From Curtobacterium luteum (GTDB lineage Bacteria > Actinomycetota > Actinomycetes > Actinomycetales > Microbacteriaceae), in NCBI RefSeq assembly GCF_014646995.1, contig NZ_BMOI01000001.1, forward strand, positions 335,018 through 399,017: a stretch of DNA of 64,000 nt, in the 5' to 3' direction. Numbering within the stretch: the first letter of the stretch is position 1; every line of letters starts with the position of its first letter. Of this stretch, positions 16,417 through 24,547 are shown piece after piece. Below the pieces are notes generated by a model that did not search any database, had not been told where the DNA came from, and saw only the letters and a program-made list of their open reading frames with translations. Both the position numbers and the translations under genes were made by a program.

Positions 16417-17192
16417 GCCGAACTCCTCTCATCGCCGGTAACTGGAAGATGAACCTGGACCACCTCCAGGCCATCGCCACCGTGCAGAAGCTCGCATGGA
16501 CGTTGAAGGACGCCCGCCACAACTTCGACGACGTCGAGGTGGCGGTGTTCCCGCCCTTCACCGACCTCCGCAGCGTGCAGACGCTCATCTCGGCGGACAA
16601 GCTGCCGATCCGCTTCGGCGCACAGGACCTCTCGCAGTACGACTCCGGTGCCTACACCGGTGACGTCTCGGGTGCCTTCCTCGCCGCGCTGGACGCGCAG
16701 TACGTCATCGTCGGCCACTCCGAGCGTCGCACGATGCACGGCGAGACCGACGAGGTCGTGGCGGCGAAGACCGCAGCGGCGATCAAGCACGGGCTCGTGC
16801 CGGTCGTCTGCGTCGGTGAGACCGGCGAGCAGCGTGAGGAGCGCGGCGCAGGTGTCGTCGCGGTCGAGCAGCTGCAGGTCGTCCTCGACGCTGTGCAGCC
16901 CGCCGAGATCGTCGTGGCCTACGAGCCGGTCTGGGCGATCGGCTCCGGCCAGGCGGCCACGGCCGAGCAGGCGCAGGAGGAGTGCGCGGCGATCCGTCGC
17001 GGCATCGCCGCCGCCTGGGGGGACGAGGCCGCTGCGGCGACCCGTGTCCTCTACGGCGGATCGGTGAAGTCCGGCAACATCGCCGGGTTCCTCCGCGAGC
17101 CCGACGTCGACGGCGCACTGGTCGGCGGGGCGTCGCTCGACGTCCAGGAGTTCGCGGCGATCGCCCGCTTCCGGCAGCACGTCGGACTCTGA
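16413..17192 (+). CDS. tpiA: Triosephosphate isomerase
   Basis: 259 residues. Interconverts dihydroxyacetone phosphate and glyceraldehyde-3-phosphate. Motifs: [10 protein letters not shown] with the catalytic Lys, VIVGHSERR with the catalytic His, [14 protein letters not shown] with the catalytic Glu, and the phosphate-binding YGGSVKSGN near the C-terminus. The ATG at 16413 overlaps the pgk stop; a GTG 9 nt upstream is less likely because homologues begin [13 protein letters not shown]. Confidence 0.97.
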   Translation: MSRTPLIAGNWKMNLDHLQAIATVQKLAWTLKDARHNFDDVEVAVFPPFTDLRSVQTLISADKLPIRFGAQDLSQYDSGAYTGDVSGAFLAALDAQYVIVGHSERRTMHGETDEVVAAKTAAAIKHGLVPVVCVGETGEQREERGAGVVAVEQLQVVLDAVQPAEIVVAYEPVWAIGSGQAATAEQAQEECAAIRRGIAAAWGDEAAAATRVLYGGSVKSGNIAGFLREPDVDGALVGGASLDVQEFAAIARFRQHVGL

Positions 17193-17200
17193 CAACCGCA

Positions 17201-17234
17201 CTCAGGCCGGTCGTGTCCGCACGGCCGGCCTGAG
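17201..17234 (+). terminator. Hairpin terminator after tpiA
   Basis: Arms CTCAGGCCGG (17201-17210) and CCGGCCTGAG (17225-17234) pair perfectly, and the inner CGTG/CACG extends the stem to ~15 bp with a 4-nt loop. It separates gap-pgk-tpiA from secG-rbpA. Confidence 0.75.
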
Positions 17235-17275
17235 CCACGCCCGGCCTGCGGGCTCGGTCCGGTCCACCGGGCCGG

Positions 17276-17281
17276 TATACT
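17276..17281 (+). promoter_or_regulatory. -10 element of secG
   Basis: TATACT, close to consensus, 30 nt before the secG GTG. Predicts a ~24-nt leader that includes AAAGG at 17301-17305 as ribosome site. Confidence 0.55.
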
Positions 17282-17311
17282 CGCATGGCTGACTGACACG
17301 AAAGGTACGTC

Positions 17312-17563
17312 GTGGCGATTCTCTCCGTCGTGCTGCAGGTCCTGCTCGCGATCACGAGCCTCCTGCTCACGCTCCTCATCCTGCTGCACAAGGGCCGCGG
17401 TGGCGGCCTCTCCGACATGTTCGGCGGCGGCGTGACGAGCAACCTCGGGGCGTCCGGCGTCGCCGAGCGCAACCTCAACCGCATCACGGTGATCCTCGGT
17501 CTGGTCTGGATCATCTCGATCATCGTGCTCGGTCTCATCAACAAGTTCACGACGGGGAGCTGA
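17312..17563 (+). CDS. secG: Preprotein translocase subunit SecG
   Basis: 83 residues with two hydrophobic helices (residues ~3-25 and ~56-77) separated by the conserved loop HKGRGGGLSDMFGGGV, the hallmark of SecG. It is the accessory membrane subunit of the SecYEG channel that aids SecA-driven export. GTG start with upstream AAAGG. Followed by rbpA after 3 nt; secG downstream of tpiA is the standard actinobacterial order. Confidence 0.95.
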   Translation: MAILSVVLQVLLAITSLLLTLLILLHKGRGGGLSDMFGGGVTSNLGASGVAERNLNRITVILGLVWIISIIVLGLINKFTTGS

Positions 17564-17566
17564 CAC

Positions 17567-17929
17567 ATGGCATCAGGAGGCAGCGCCATCCGCGGATCGC
17601 GCGTGGGCGCGGGCCCGATGGGCGAGCAGGACCGGGGGGTCCAGGCCGAGCGCGTGGCGATCTCGTACTGGGACGCCCTGGGCAACGAGGTCGTGCGGTA
17701 CTTCGCCGCGGGCCTTCCCGAGGACGAGATCCCCGAGACGGTGGACTCGCCGTCGACCGGTCTGCCGGCCGGCCGCGACAAGGAGAACCCGCCCGTCGTC
17801 GCGAAGACCGAGCCGTACAAGACGCACCTCGCGTACGTGAAGGAGCGCCGCACCGAGGAAGAGGCAGCGCAGCTCCTCGAGGACGCGCTCCAGCAGCTCC
17901 GCGAGCGTCGCGGCACCGCCTCGAAGTAG
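17567..17929 (+). CDS. rbpA: RNA polymerase-binding protein RbpA
   Basis: 120 residues. RbpA binds the principal sigma factor and RNA polymerase and stabilises open complexes; it is an actinobacterial hallmark. Seen: N-terminal tail ASGGSAIRGSRVGAGPMGE, a central core, the basic linker and the sigma-interacting helix TEPYKTHLAYVKERRTEEEA. The core lacks the zinc-ligand cysteines found in many homologues: the segments read YWDALGNE and DSPSTGLPAG where Cys-containing versions have C-x-x-x-x-H and CPxCG. Zinc-free RbpA is also known in mycobacteria, so function is probably kept. Co-transcribed with secG. Confidence 0.93.
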   Translation: MASGGSAIRGSRVGAGPMGEQDRGVQAERVAISYWDALGNEVVRYFAAGLPEDEIPETVDSPSTGLPAGRDKENPPVVAKTEPYKTHLAYVKERRTEEEAAQLLEDALQQLRERRGTASK

Positions 17930-17943
17930 GCACCACGCACGTC

Positions 17944-17980
17944 CGAAGGCCCCCGTACCGATCCGGTGCGGGGGCCTTCG
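17944..17980 (+). terminator. Strong hairpin terminator after rbpA
   Basis: 12-bp perfect stem CGAAGGCCCCCG/CGGGGGCCTTCG (17944-17955, 17969-17980) with an inner TACCG/CGGTG extension. Lies 14 nt after the rbpA stop. Confidence 0.8.
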
Positions 17981-18007
17981 TGTCTGCTCGTCGGCCCGCC
18001 GCGTGTT

Positions 18008-18056
18008 CGTTGGTCGCACGACATTCCGCGTGCCGTGCGCGTTGGTCGCACGACAT
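18008..18056. repeat. Two 17-bp direct repeats with 32-bp period
   Basis: CGTTGGTCGCACGACAT occurs at 18008-18024 and 18040-18056. The reverse complement contains ATGTCGTGCGACC, the same core found in the 32-bp units near 34.06-34.33 kb. The rest of the 17930-18337 gap is GC-rich sequence without a supportable gene. Confidence 0.8.
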
Positions 18057-18287
18057 GCCGTCAGACGCGCCGGCGAGCGACAGTTCCTGCGACCAGCACG
18101 AGGGGCGGGGCCGGCGTGTCGGGGCGGTCGCGACACCCCGTCTGGACGCCCTGTCCTGGTCACGAACGGTCGCTCACGCTCCGCCTGGCCGACGGTTCGC
18201 GACCGCTCGGCGAAGGGTCGCGGGGAGTCGTGACCGCCCGGCACGCACGGCGCCCGGCGCGCCGCGCCCGGCGCACCCCGTGAACGG

Positions 18288-18323
18288 CGGGAGGCGCGGT
18301 GCCAGCCGGCACCGCGCCTCCCG
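18288..18323. terminator. GGAGGCGCGG-family hairpin, terminator of pgl operon
   Basis: Perfect 16-bp stem (left arm CGGGAGGCGCGGTGCC, 18288-18303; right arm 18308-18323) with loop AGCC, 15 nt downstream of the pgl stop on the minus strand. Confidence 0.8.
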
Positions 18324-18337
18324 TCCGGGGTCCCGCG

Positions 18338-19108
18338 TCAGTACGTCGACGCGATGAGGTTCTCCGGGACGTCGCGCGCGGCGTCCTGGTCGACGAAGAA
18401 GACGGTGCGCTTCCGACCCTGGACGCCGCCGACGGGGACCTCGTCCACGGCGGCGCCGGCGAGGGCGAGTCCGAGCACGGACGCCTTCTCGGCGCCGGAC
18501 AGGATCACCCAGACCCGCTGCGACGCATTGATCACCGGGTAGGTCAGCGTCAGGCGCTGCGGCGGCGGCTTGGGGGAGTCGTCGACCGGCAGCACGGCAC
18601 GGTCGGTGACGGTGAGCTGCGGGAACTCCGGGAACAGCGACGCGGTGTGCCCGTCGGGGCCGACGCCGAGCAGCGTGATGTCGAACCGGGGCGCGGCGGC
18701 ACCCTCGGGAGCGGCGTCCTGCAGTTCGCGCTCGTACTGCAGCGCGGCGTCCTCGATCGACAGGCCGGAGTCCGACGTCGCGATCGGGTGGATGTTCTCC
18801 GCCGGGATGTCGACGTGCTCGAAGAAGTCCGACTGCGTCCCGGTGTCGTTGCGGTCGGCGTCGCCGGCGGGCACCCAGCGCTCGTCGACCCACCACACGT
18901 GCACCTTCGACCAGTCGACGCTCTCACGAGCCTGCGACTGCCCGATCGCCGCGAGGACGAGGGTGGACACGGAACCGCCGCTGATGGCGATGTCCGCGCG
19001 CTCCTGCTCGTCGAGCACGTCGATGATCTTGGTGATGAAGCGTGCGGCGACCGACGCGCCGAGGGCCTGCTTGTCGGGGTGTACGAGCACCCGTCGTTCG
19101 TTGGTCAC
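18338..19108 (-). CDS. pgl: 6-phosphogluconolactonase
   Basis: 256 residues. Hydrolyses 6-phosphogluconolactone, second step of the oxidative pentose phosphate pathway. Matches the SugarP isomerase-like Pgl family: AISGGSVSTLVLAAI near the N-terminus, VHVWWVDERWVPAGDADRND, and LLGVGPDGHTASLFP carrying the conserved DGHTAS motif. GTG start at 19108 is preceded by GGGAG; upstream in-frame codons would extend it without homology. Last gene of the tkt-tal-pgi-zwf-opcA-pgl group, and followed by a strong hairpin. Confidence 0.95.
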   Translation of the reverse strand: MTNERRVLVHPDKQALGASVAARFITKIIDVLDEQERADIAISGGSVSTLVLAAIGQSQARESVDWSKVHVWWVDERWVPAGDADRNDTGTQSDFFEHVDIPAENIHPIATSDSGLSIEDAALQYERELQDAAPEGAAAPRFDITLLGVGPDGHTASLFPEFPQLTVTDRAVLPVDDSPKPPPQRLTLTYPVINASQRVWVILSGAEKASVLGLALAGAAVDEVPVGGVQGRKRTVFFVDQDAARDVPENLIASTY

Positions 19109-19205
19109 GTGACTCCCGTGTTCGAGGTCGGCAGGCCGGCGAGCGGACCGCCTTCGGTCCGACCGGTCCGCCCGTGGATGCGGACGGACCGGTCGAGTGG
19201 TGTGC

Positions 19206-20150
19206 TCAGCCGGCGATGGACTCGCGCAGCTGGGGCACCCCGTGCTTGACGACGTCTCCGAAGAGGACGTCCGGGTCGAGTCTACGGAGTTCCTCGGCCA
19301 GGCAGTCGCGCAGGTTCCGGCGCGGCAGCGACAGGTCGTGCGTGGGCTGCCCGGGCATCGAGAGCGTCGCGACGTCCACCAGGGAGCGCTCGAGCTCGAT
19401 GGCGCCGGACTCGCGGACGAGCTTGACGCCGTGGATCCCGCTCGAGCCGGTCGCACGCGGCGACGTGACGACGGCCACGGGGACCTCGAGCTGCAGCTGC
19501 AGCCAGGCTGCCAGGAGGATCGTCGACGGGCTGTCGAACGCCCCGGAGACCTCCACCGCGGTGACCGGCTCGTACGGCGGCTGGTCGAGCGCCGCGGCGA
19601 GCTGGTTGCGCCAGAGCGTCAGACGCGTCCACGCGAAGTCGGTGTCACCCGGGACGTAGGACGCGCCGAGCGCCGCGATGGCCTCGTTCGGGTCCTTCTG
19701 CGCGGCGGCGTCCGTGATCCGGCGCTGGGCGATCCGGCCCAGGGCGGACTCGGACGGCTGCGCCGGAGCGGCATCCGGCCACCACGCCACGACCGGAGCG
19801 TCCGGCAGCAGGAGACCCGTGACGAGGCTCTCCTCGTCGGTGGCGGTCTCGCCGTACGCACGGAGGACGATGACCTCGCTCGCACCCGCGTCGCTGCCGA
19901 CGCGGATCTGCGCGTCGAGACGGCCCGGGGACTTCGTGTCGCCCTCGTTCTTCGAGACGATGATGACGCGCATCGGGTGCTCGCGGGACGCCTCGTTCGC
20001 CGCGTTGATCGCCTCTTCCTCGTGGCCGAGGGCCGTCGAGATGATCAGCGTGAGGACGCGGCCGAGTGCGACCGCACCGCCCTCCTCGCGGATGTGGACG
20101 AGCTTCTTCTGGATCTTCGAGACCGTGGTGTTCGGCATGTCGATCTTCAT
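19206..20150 (-). CDS. opcA: Glucose-6-phosphate dehydrogenase assembly protein OpcA
   Basis: 314 residues. OpcA activates or assembles Zwf in cyanobacteria and actinobacteria and is nearly always encoded beside it. Family features seen: start MKIDMPNTTVSKIQKKLV, RVIIVSKNEGD, the SLVTGLLLPDAPVVAWWPD strand and the C-terminal LWRNQLAAALDQPPYEP. The ATG overlaps the zwf stop by 4 nt (ATGA), with GGAGG 5 nt before the start inside zwf. Enzymatic activity of its own is not known. Confidence 0.94.
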   Translation of the reverse strand: MKIDMPNTTVSKIQKKLVHIREEGGAVALGRVLTLIISTALGHEEEAINAANEASREHPMRVIIVSKNEGDTKSPGRLDAQIRVGSDAGASEVIVLRAYGETATDEESLVTGLLLPDAPVVAWWPDAAPAQPSESALGRIAQRRITDAAAQKDPNEAIAALGASYVPGDTDFAWTRLTLWRNQLAAALDQPPYEPVTAVEVSGAFDSPSTILLAAWLQLQLEVPVAVVTSPRATGSSGIHGVKLVRESGAIELERSLVDVATLSMPGQPTHDLSLPRRNLRDCLAEELRRLDPDVLFGDVVKHGVPQLRESIAG

Positions 20151-21685
20151 GGACGCCTCCAGGTCCGGCCGTCGCGGGCGAGCAGGGCATCGGCGGACGC
20201 CGGGCCCCACGTGCCGGGACGGTACTGCTCGGGCTGACCCTGCTCCCGCCAGAACTCCTCGATCGGGTCGAGGATCTTCCAGGACAGCTCCACCTCCTGG
20301 TGACGGGGGAACAGGGGCGGGTCGCCGAGGAGCACGTCGAGGATGAGTCGCTCGTACGCCTCGGGTGAGGCCTCGGTGAACGCGTGCCCGTAGCCGAAGT
20401 CCATCGTCACGTCGCGCACCTGCGTACCGACGCCGGGCACCTTCGAACCGAAGCGGAGCGTGACGCCCTCGTCCGGCTGGACGCGGATCACGAGCGCGTT
20501 CTGGCCGAGCGGCGACTGGGGGATGCCGAACACGTCCTCCGGGACGCGCTTGAACACGATCGCGATCTCGGTGACGCGGCGGCCGAGGCGCTTGCCCGCA
20601 CGCAGGTAGAACGGGACGCCCTGCCAGCGGCGGGTCGCGATGTCGAGCTTGATCGCGGCGTAGGTCTCGGTCGTGGACTCGGGGTTCATGCCCGCTTCCT
20701 CGAGGAACCCGAGCACCTTCTCGCCGCCCTGCCACCCGCCGGCGTACTGCCCGCGGGCGGTGGCCGTCGCCAGGTCGGCCGGGAGCCGGACCGCGGAGAG
20801 CACCTTCTCCTTCTCGGCACGGAGGTCCGCGGCCTTGAACGAGACCGGCTCCTCCATCGCGGTGAGCGCCAGGAGCTGCAGCAGGTGGTTCTGGATGACG
20901 TCGCGCGCCGCCCCGATGCCGTCGTAGTACGCGGCACGTCCGGCGACGCCGATGTCCTCCGCCATCGTGATCTGCACGTGGTCGACGTAGTTCGAGTTCC
21001 AGATGGGTTCGTACATCTGGTTCGCGAATCGGAGCGTCAGGAGGTTCTGGACGGTCTCCTTGCCGAGGTAGTGGTCGATGCGGAAGACGTCGTCGGGAGC
21101 GAAGACGCTCTCGACGATCGCGTTCAGCTCGCGTGCGGTGCGGAGGTCCGAGCCGAACGGCTTCTCGACCACGACGCGGCTCCAGGAGCCGTCGCACTTC
21201 TCGGTGAGCCCGGAGACCTTGAGCTGCTCGGTCACGACCGGGAACATCTTCGGCGGGATCGACAGGTAGAAGGCGTGGTTGCCGAGCGTGCCGCGCTCGG
21301 CGTCGAGCTCGTCGACGGTGCGCTTGAGCTCGAGGAACGCCTCGGGGTCGTCGAACGAGCCCTGCACGAAGCGGATGCCCTGTTCGAGCTGCTTCCAGAC
21401 GGCCTCGTCGAAGGGGGTGCGGGAGTGGTCCCGGACCGCGTCGTGCACGAGTTGGGAGAAGTCCTGGTCCTCCCAGTCGCGCCGGGCGAACCCGACGAGC
21501 GCGAAGCCGGGCGGCAGCAGCCCCCGGTTCGCGAGGTCGTAGACCGCGGGCATCAGCTTCTTGCGCGACAGGTCACCCGTCACGCCGAAGATGATGAGGG
21601 TGCTGGGGCCCGCGATCCGGTTCAGACGTCGGTCGGTCGGCAACCGGAGCGGGTTGTGCTCCGGGGTGATCGCCACCGGTGACAT
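20147..21685 (-). CDS. zwf: Glucose-6-phosphate dehydrogenase
   Basis: 512 residues. Oxidises glucose-6-phosphate to 6-phosphogluconolactone, producing NADPH. NADP-binding GVTGDLSRKKLMPAVYDL near residue 34; the substrate and catalytic signature RIDHYLGKETVQNLL; the EKPFG segment; and KRLGRRVTEIAIVFKRVP in the beta-sheet dimer domain. Normal family length. ATG chosen as homologues begin with MSPVxIxxExNPLR. It lies 22 nt after pgi and overlaps opcA. Confidence 0.97.
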   Translation of the reverse strand: MSPVAITPEHNPLRLPTDRRLNRIAGPSTLIIFGVTGDLSRKKLMPAVYDLANRGLLPPGFALVGFARRDWEDQDFSQLVHDAVRDHSRTPFDEAVWKQLEQGIRFVQGSFDDPEAFLELKRTVDELDAERGTLGNHAFYLSIPPKMFPVVTEQLKVSGLTEKCDGSWSRVVVEKPFGSDLRTARELNAIVESVFAPDDVFRIDHYLGKETVQNLLTLRFANQMYEPIWNSNYVDHVQITMAEDIGVAGRAAYYDGIGAARDVIQNHLLQLLALTAMEEPVSFKAADLRAEKEKVLSAVRLPADLATATARGQYAGGWQGGEKVLGFLEEAGMNPESTTETYAAIKLDIATRRWQGVPFYLRAGKRLGRRVTEIAIVFKRVPEDVFGIPQSPLGQNALVIRVQPDEGVTLRFGSKVPGVGTQVRDVTMDFGYGHAFTEASPEAYERLILDVLLGDPPLFPRHQEVELSWKILDPIEEFWREQGQPEQYRPGTWGPASADALLARDGRTWRRP

Positions 21686-21707
21686 GAGTCGGTGAACTCC
21701 TTACGAG

Positions 21708-23306
21708 TCAGAGGGAGACGGCGGCGCGCAACGCTGCGGTGGCAGCGGCGACGTCCGACGTCGTGAGGGTCAGGACCGGCCGGCCGTGCTGCGCGAGGAC
21801 GCTCGCGTCGCCGGCGGCCTGGGCCTGGATGAGTCGGCCGAACGTGAAGGAGCGGCCCGGGATCGCCAGGTCCTCCGCCTCGTCGGCCACGATCTGCAGG
21901 AAGACGCCGTTCGCGGGTCCGCCCTTGTGGTACTGCCCGGTCGAGTGCAGGAAGCGCGGGCCGTAGCCGAACGTGACGGGTCGGCCGCTGCGCGCCGCGA
22001 AGGCGTCGCGGAGCGACTCGAGGTCGCGGTTCGCGGTGCGGTCCACGTACGCCTGCACGGCCAGGTAGCCGGTCGCGTCGAGTCCGGCCAGGAGGCCCGT
22101 CACGGCTTCCGCGATCGTCGTCCCGACCGCCAGACCGGCGGTCGCGCGGACGGCGGTGCCGCCCTCGGTGAAGGCCGGCTCCGTCGGCGCGGGGCCATCG
22201 TCGAGCAGCCCGCGTGCCGCGGCCTTGGCGGCCTCGACGTCGGGCTGGTCGAACGGGTTGATCCCGATGAGGCGCCCGGCGACGGCGACCGCGTACTCCC
22301 ACACGAGGAACTGGCCACCGAGGGTGCCGTCGATCTCGACCTCGCCCTCGGCGACGTGCCGTTCGTCCTCGCGCGAACCGACGATGCGGACGATCTGCAG
22401 GTCGGCGAGACCCGCGGTGACCTCGGGGGAGTCCGGCGTCAGCACGACGGGCAGCAGCCCCTTGCCGTCCTTGCCGGTGCTCTCGGCGAGGAGCTGCTCG
22501 ACCCAGTCGCCGAACCCGACGATGTGGGTGCCGTCCGGCACGATGCCGATCTTCGCCACGGCCGGGTCGAGCGTCGCGAGGGCGGCGCCGAGGACCAGCC
22601 CAGGGTTCTCGTCGGTGTCCACGGCGAGGAGCACCGAGATGGCGTCGGCCTCGTCGAGGAGTTCGTCGATGTCGGCGCCGGCGAGCCCGGACGGCACGAG
22701 GCCGAACGCGGTCAGGGCCGAGAACCGGCCACCGACGTCCGGGTCCGCGGTGAACACGCGGTACCCGGCGTCGTGTGCGAGGTCGTCGAGCGAGGAGCCC
22801 GGGTCGGTGACGACGACGATCCGTGACGCGGGGTCGATCCCCGCGTCACGGAACGCCTGCTCGTACACCCGTCGCTGCGAGTCGGTCTCCAGGGTGGAGC
22901 CGGACTTCGACGAGACCACGAGCACGGTGCGCTCGAGGTCGTGTCCCACCGCCGCCCGGACCTGGCCCGGGTCGGTCGAGTCGAGCACCGTCAGCGGGAC
23001 GCCGTACGTCCGCGTGATCACCTCGGGCGCGAGCGAGGAGCCGCCCATGCCGGCGAGGACGACGTGGTCGACCCCGTCGGCGGCGAGCTGCTCGCGCAGC
23101 GCCGTGATCTCCGCGACGAGCGGACGGGAGACCGAGACGGCCTCCGTCCACCCGAGACGCTTCGACGCCTCCGACTCGGCGGCAGGGCCCCAGAGACCGG
23201 GGTCCTGCGCCGTGATGCCCGACGCCACCAGGTCGGCGACGAGCTGCGGGACCACCGTGTCGATGGCCCGTGCAGCCGCGCCGCTGGCGGCGATGGAGAC
23301 GGTCAC
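21708..23306 (-). CDS. pgi: Glucose-6-phosphate isomerase
   Basis: 532 residues. Interconverts glucose-6-phosphate and fructose-6-phosphate. The SIS-type sugar-binding motif GMGGSSLAPEVI is near residue 90, SSKSGSTLET follows near 130, and the second half contains GGRFSALTAFGLVPSGLAG. This is the divergent form usual in actinobacterial pentose phosphate operons, where it directly follows transaldolase. GTG start 1 nt after the tal stop, so translation is coupled. Confidence 0.93.
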   Translation of the reverse strand: MTVSIAASGAAARAIDTVVPQLVADLVASGITAQDPGLWGPAAESEASKRLGWTEAVSVSRPLVAEITALREQLAADGVDHVVLAGMGGSSLAPEVITRTYGVPLTVLDSTDPGQVRAAVGHDLERTVLVVSSKSGSTLETDSQRRVYEQAFRDAGIDPASRIVVVTDPGSSLDDLAHDAGYRVFTADPDVGGRFSALTAFGLVPSGLAGADIDELLDEADAISVLLAVDTDENPGLVLGAALATLDPAVAKIGIVPDGTHIVGFGDWVEQLLAESTGKDGKGLLPVVLTPDSPEVTAGLADLQIVRIVGSREDERHVAEGEVEIDGTLGGQFLVWEYAVAVAGRLIGINPFDQPDVEAAKAAARGLLDDGPAPTEPAFTEGGTAVRATAGLAVGTTIAEAVTGLLAGLDATGYLAVQAYVDRTANRDLESLRDAFAARSGRPVTFGYGPRFLHSTGQYHKGGPANGVFLQIVADEAEDLAIPGRSFTFGRLIQAQAAGDASVLAQHGRPVLTLTTSDVAAATAALRAAVSL

Positions 23307-23307
23307 G

Positions 23308-24420
23308 CTACTTCGCGCCCTCGAGGGCGTTCTTCACGGTGTCGACGAGCTCGCCCCAGGAGACGTTGAACTTGTCCACGCCCTCCTTCTCGAGCAGCGC
23401 GACGACCTCGTCGTAGGAGATGCCCTGCGCGGCGACCTGGTCGAGGACCTCCTGCGCGGCGTCGTACGAGCCGGCGATGGCGTCGCCGTGGATCTCGCCG
23501 TGGTCGAACGTCGCGTCGAGCGTCTTGCCCGGCATGGTGTTCACGGTGTTCGGGGCGGCGAGCTCGGTCACGTAGAGCGTGTCGGGCAGCGACGGGTCCT
23601 TGACACCGGTCGAGGCCCACAGCGGACGCTGCGTGTTCGCACCGGACTCGAGGAGGCCGAGGGCGCGTTCGGTGGCGAACGCCTCGGTCCAGACCTGGTA
23701 CGCGAGCTGTGCGTTGGCGATGCCGGCCTTCGACTTGAGGGCCTTGGCCTCGTCGGTGCCGACGGCGTCGAGGCGCTTGTCGATCTCGGAGTCGACGCGG
23801 GACACGAAGAACGAGGCGACCGAGTGGATCTTCGAGAGGTCGTGGCCGGCGGCCTTGGCCTTCTCGAGCCCGCCGAGGTACGCGTCGATGACGGCACGGT
23901 AGCGCTCGAGCGAGAAGATCAGGGTCACGTTGACCGAGATGCCGGCGGCGATGACCTCGGTGATGGCCTCGAGGCCCTCGACGGTCGCCGGGATCTTGAT
24001 GAGGACGTTCTCCTTGCCGACCTTGTCGAACAGGAACTTGGCCTGCTCGATGGTCTTCTGGGTCTCGTGCGCGAGGCCCGGCTCGACCTCGATCGAGACA
24101 CGGCCGTCGAAGCCCTTGGTCTCGTCGTAGATCGGCTTGAAGACGTCGGACGCGTTGGCGACGTCCTGCGTGGTGATCTCGAAGATCGCGTCGGTGACGT
24201 CGGTGCCCGCGGCGGCGAGCTCCTTGACCTGGGCGTCGTAGCGCTCGCCCTTGGCGAGGGCGGACGCGAAGATCGTCGGGTTCGTGGTGACGCCGACGAC
24301 GTTCTTCTCGGCGATGAGCTGCTCGAGCTTGCCGGTCTCGAGGAGCTCGCGCGAGAGGTCGTCGAGCCAGATGCTGACGCCGACCTCGGAGAGGGCGGCG
24401 GTGGGGGTGGTCTCAGCCAT
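23308..24420 (-). CDS. tal: Transaldolase
   Basis: 370 residues. Transfers a dihydroxyacetone unit in the non-oxidative pentose phosphate pathway. Motifs: [24 protein letters not shown], and the Schiff-base lysine in [29 protein letters not shown] further on. Length suits the actinobacterial type of transaldolase. Start ATG 24420 with AAGGAAG about 10 nt upstream. tkt lies upstream across a 127-nt gap holding a hairpin. Confidence 0.96.
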   Translation of the reverse strand: MAETTPTAALSEVGVSIWLDDLSRELLETGKLEQLIAEKNVVGVTTNPTIFASALAKGERYDAQVKELAAAGTDVTDAIFEITTQDVANASDVFKPIYDETKGFDGRVSIEVEPGLAHETQKTIEQAKFLFDKVGKENVLIKIPATVEGLEAITEVIAAGISVNVTLIFSLERYRAVIDAYLGGLEKAKAAGHDLSKIHSVASFFVSRVDSEIDKRLDAVGTDEAKALKSKAGIANAQLAYQVWTEAFATERALGLLESGANTQRPLWASTGVKDPSLPDTLYVTELAAPNTVNTMPGKTLDATFDHGEIHGDAIAGSYDAAQEVLDQVAAQGISYDEVVALLEKEGVDKFNVSWGELVDTVKNALEGAK

Positions 24421-24507
24421 GTGTTGTTCTTCTTCCTTCGTCGGCCGTCTGGCCGTGGTCGTGGGGACCGGGGGCGCGTGGCGGGGCCGAGCCGCGCCTC
24501 CCGGCAG

Positions 24508-24542
24508 CAGGGCCGGATCCGGGTGACCGGACCCCGGCCCTG
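24508..24542 (-). terminator. Hairpin between tkt and tal
   Basis: CAGGGCCGG (24508-24516) pairs with CCGGCCCTG (24534-24542), and TCCGG/CCGGA forms an inner stem. It begins 6 nt after the tkt stop (minus strand) and could partially terminate transcription or protect the 3' end before tal. Confidence 0.55.
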
Positions 24543-24547
24543 GTGGG

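Noticed and set aside
24421-24547. N-terminal extension of tal to ~444 residues
   Set aside because: The extra residues are low-complexity and cross the tkt hairpin; homologues and the AAGGAAG site support the ATG at 24420.
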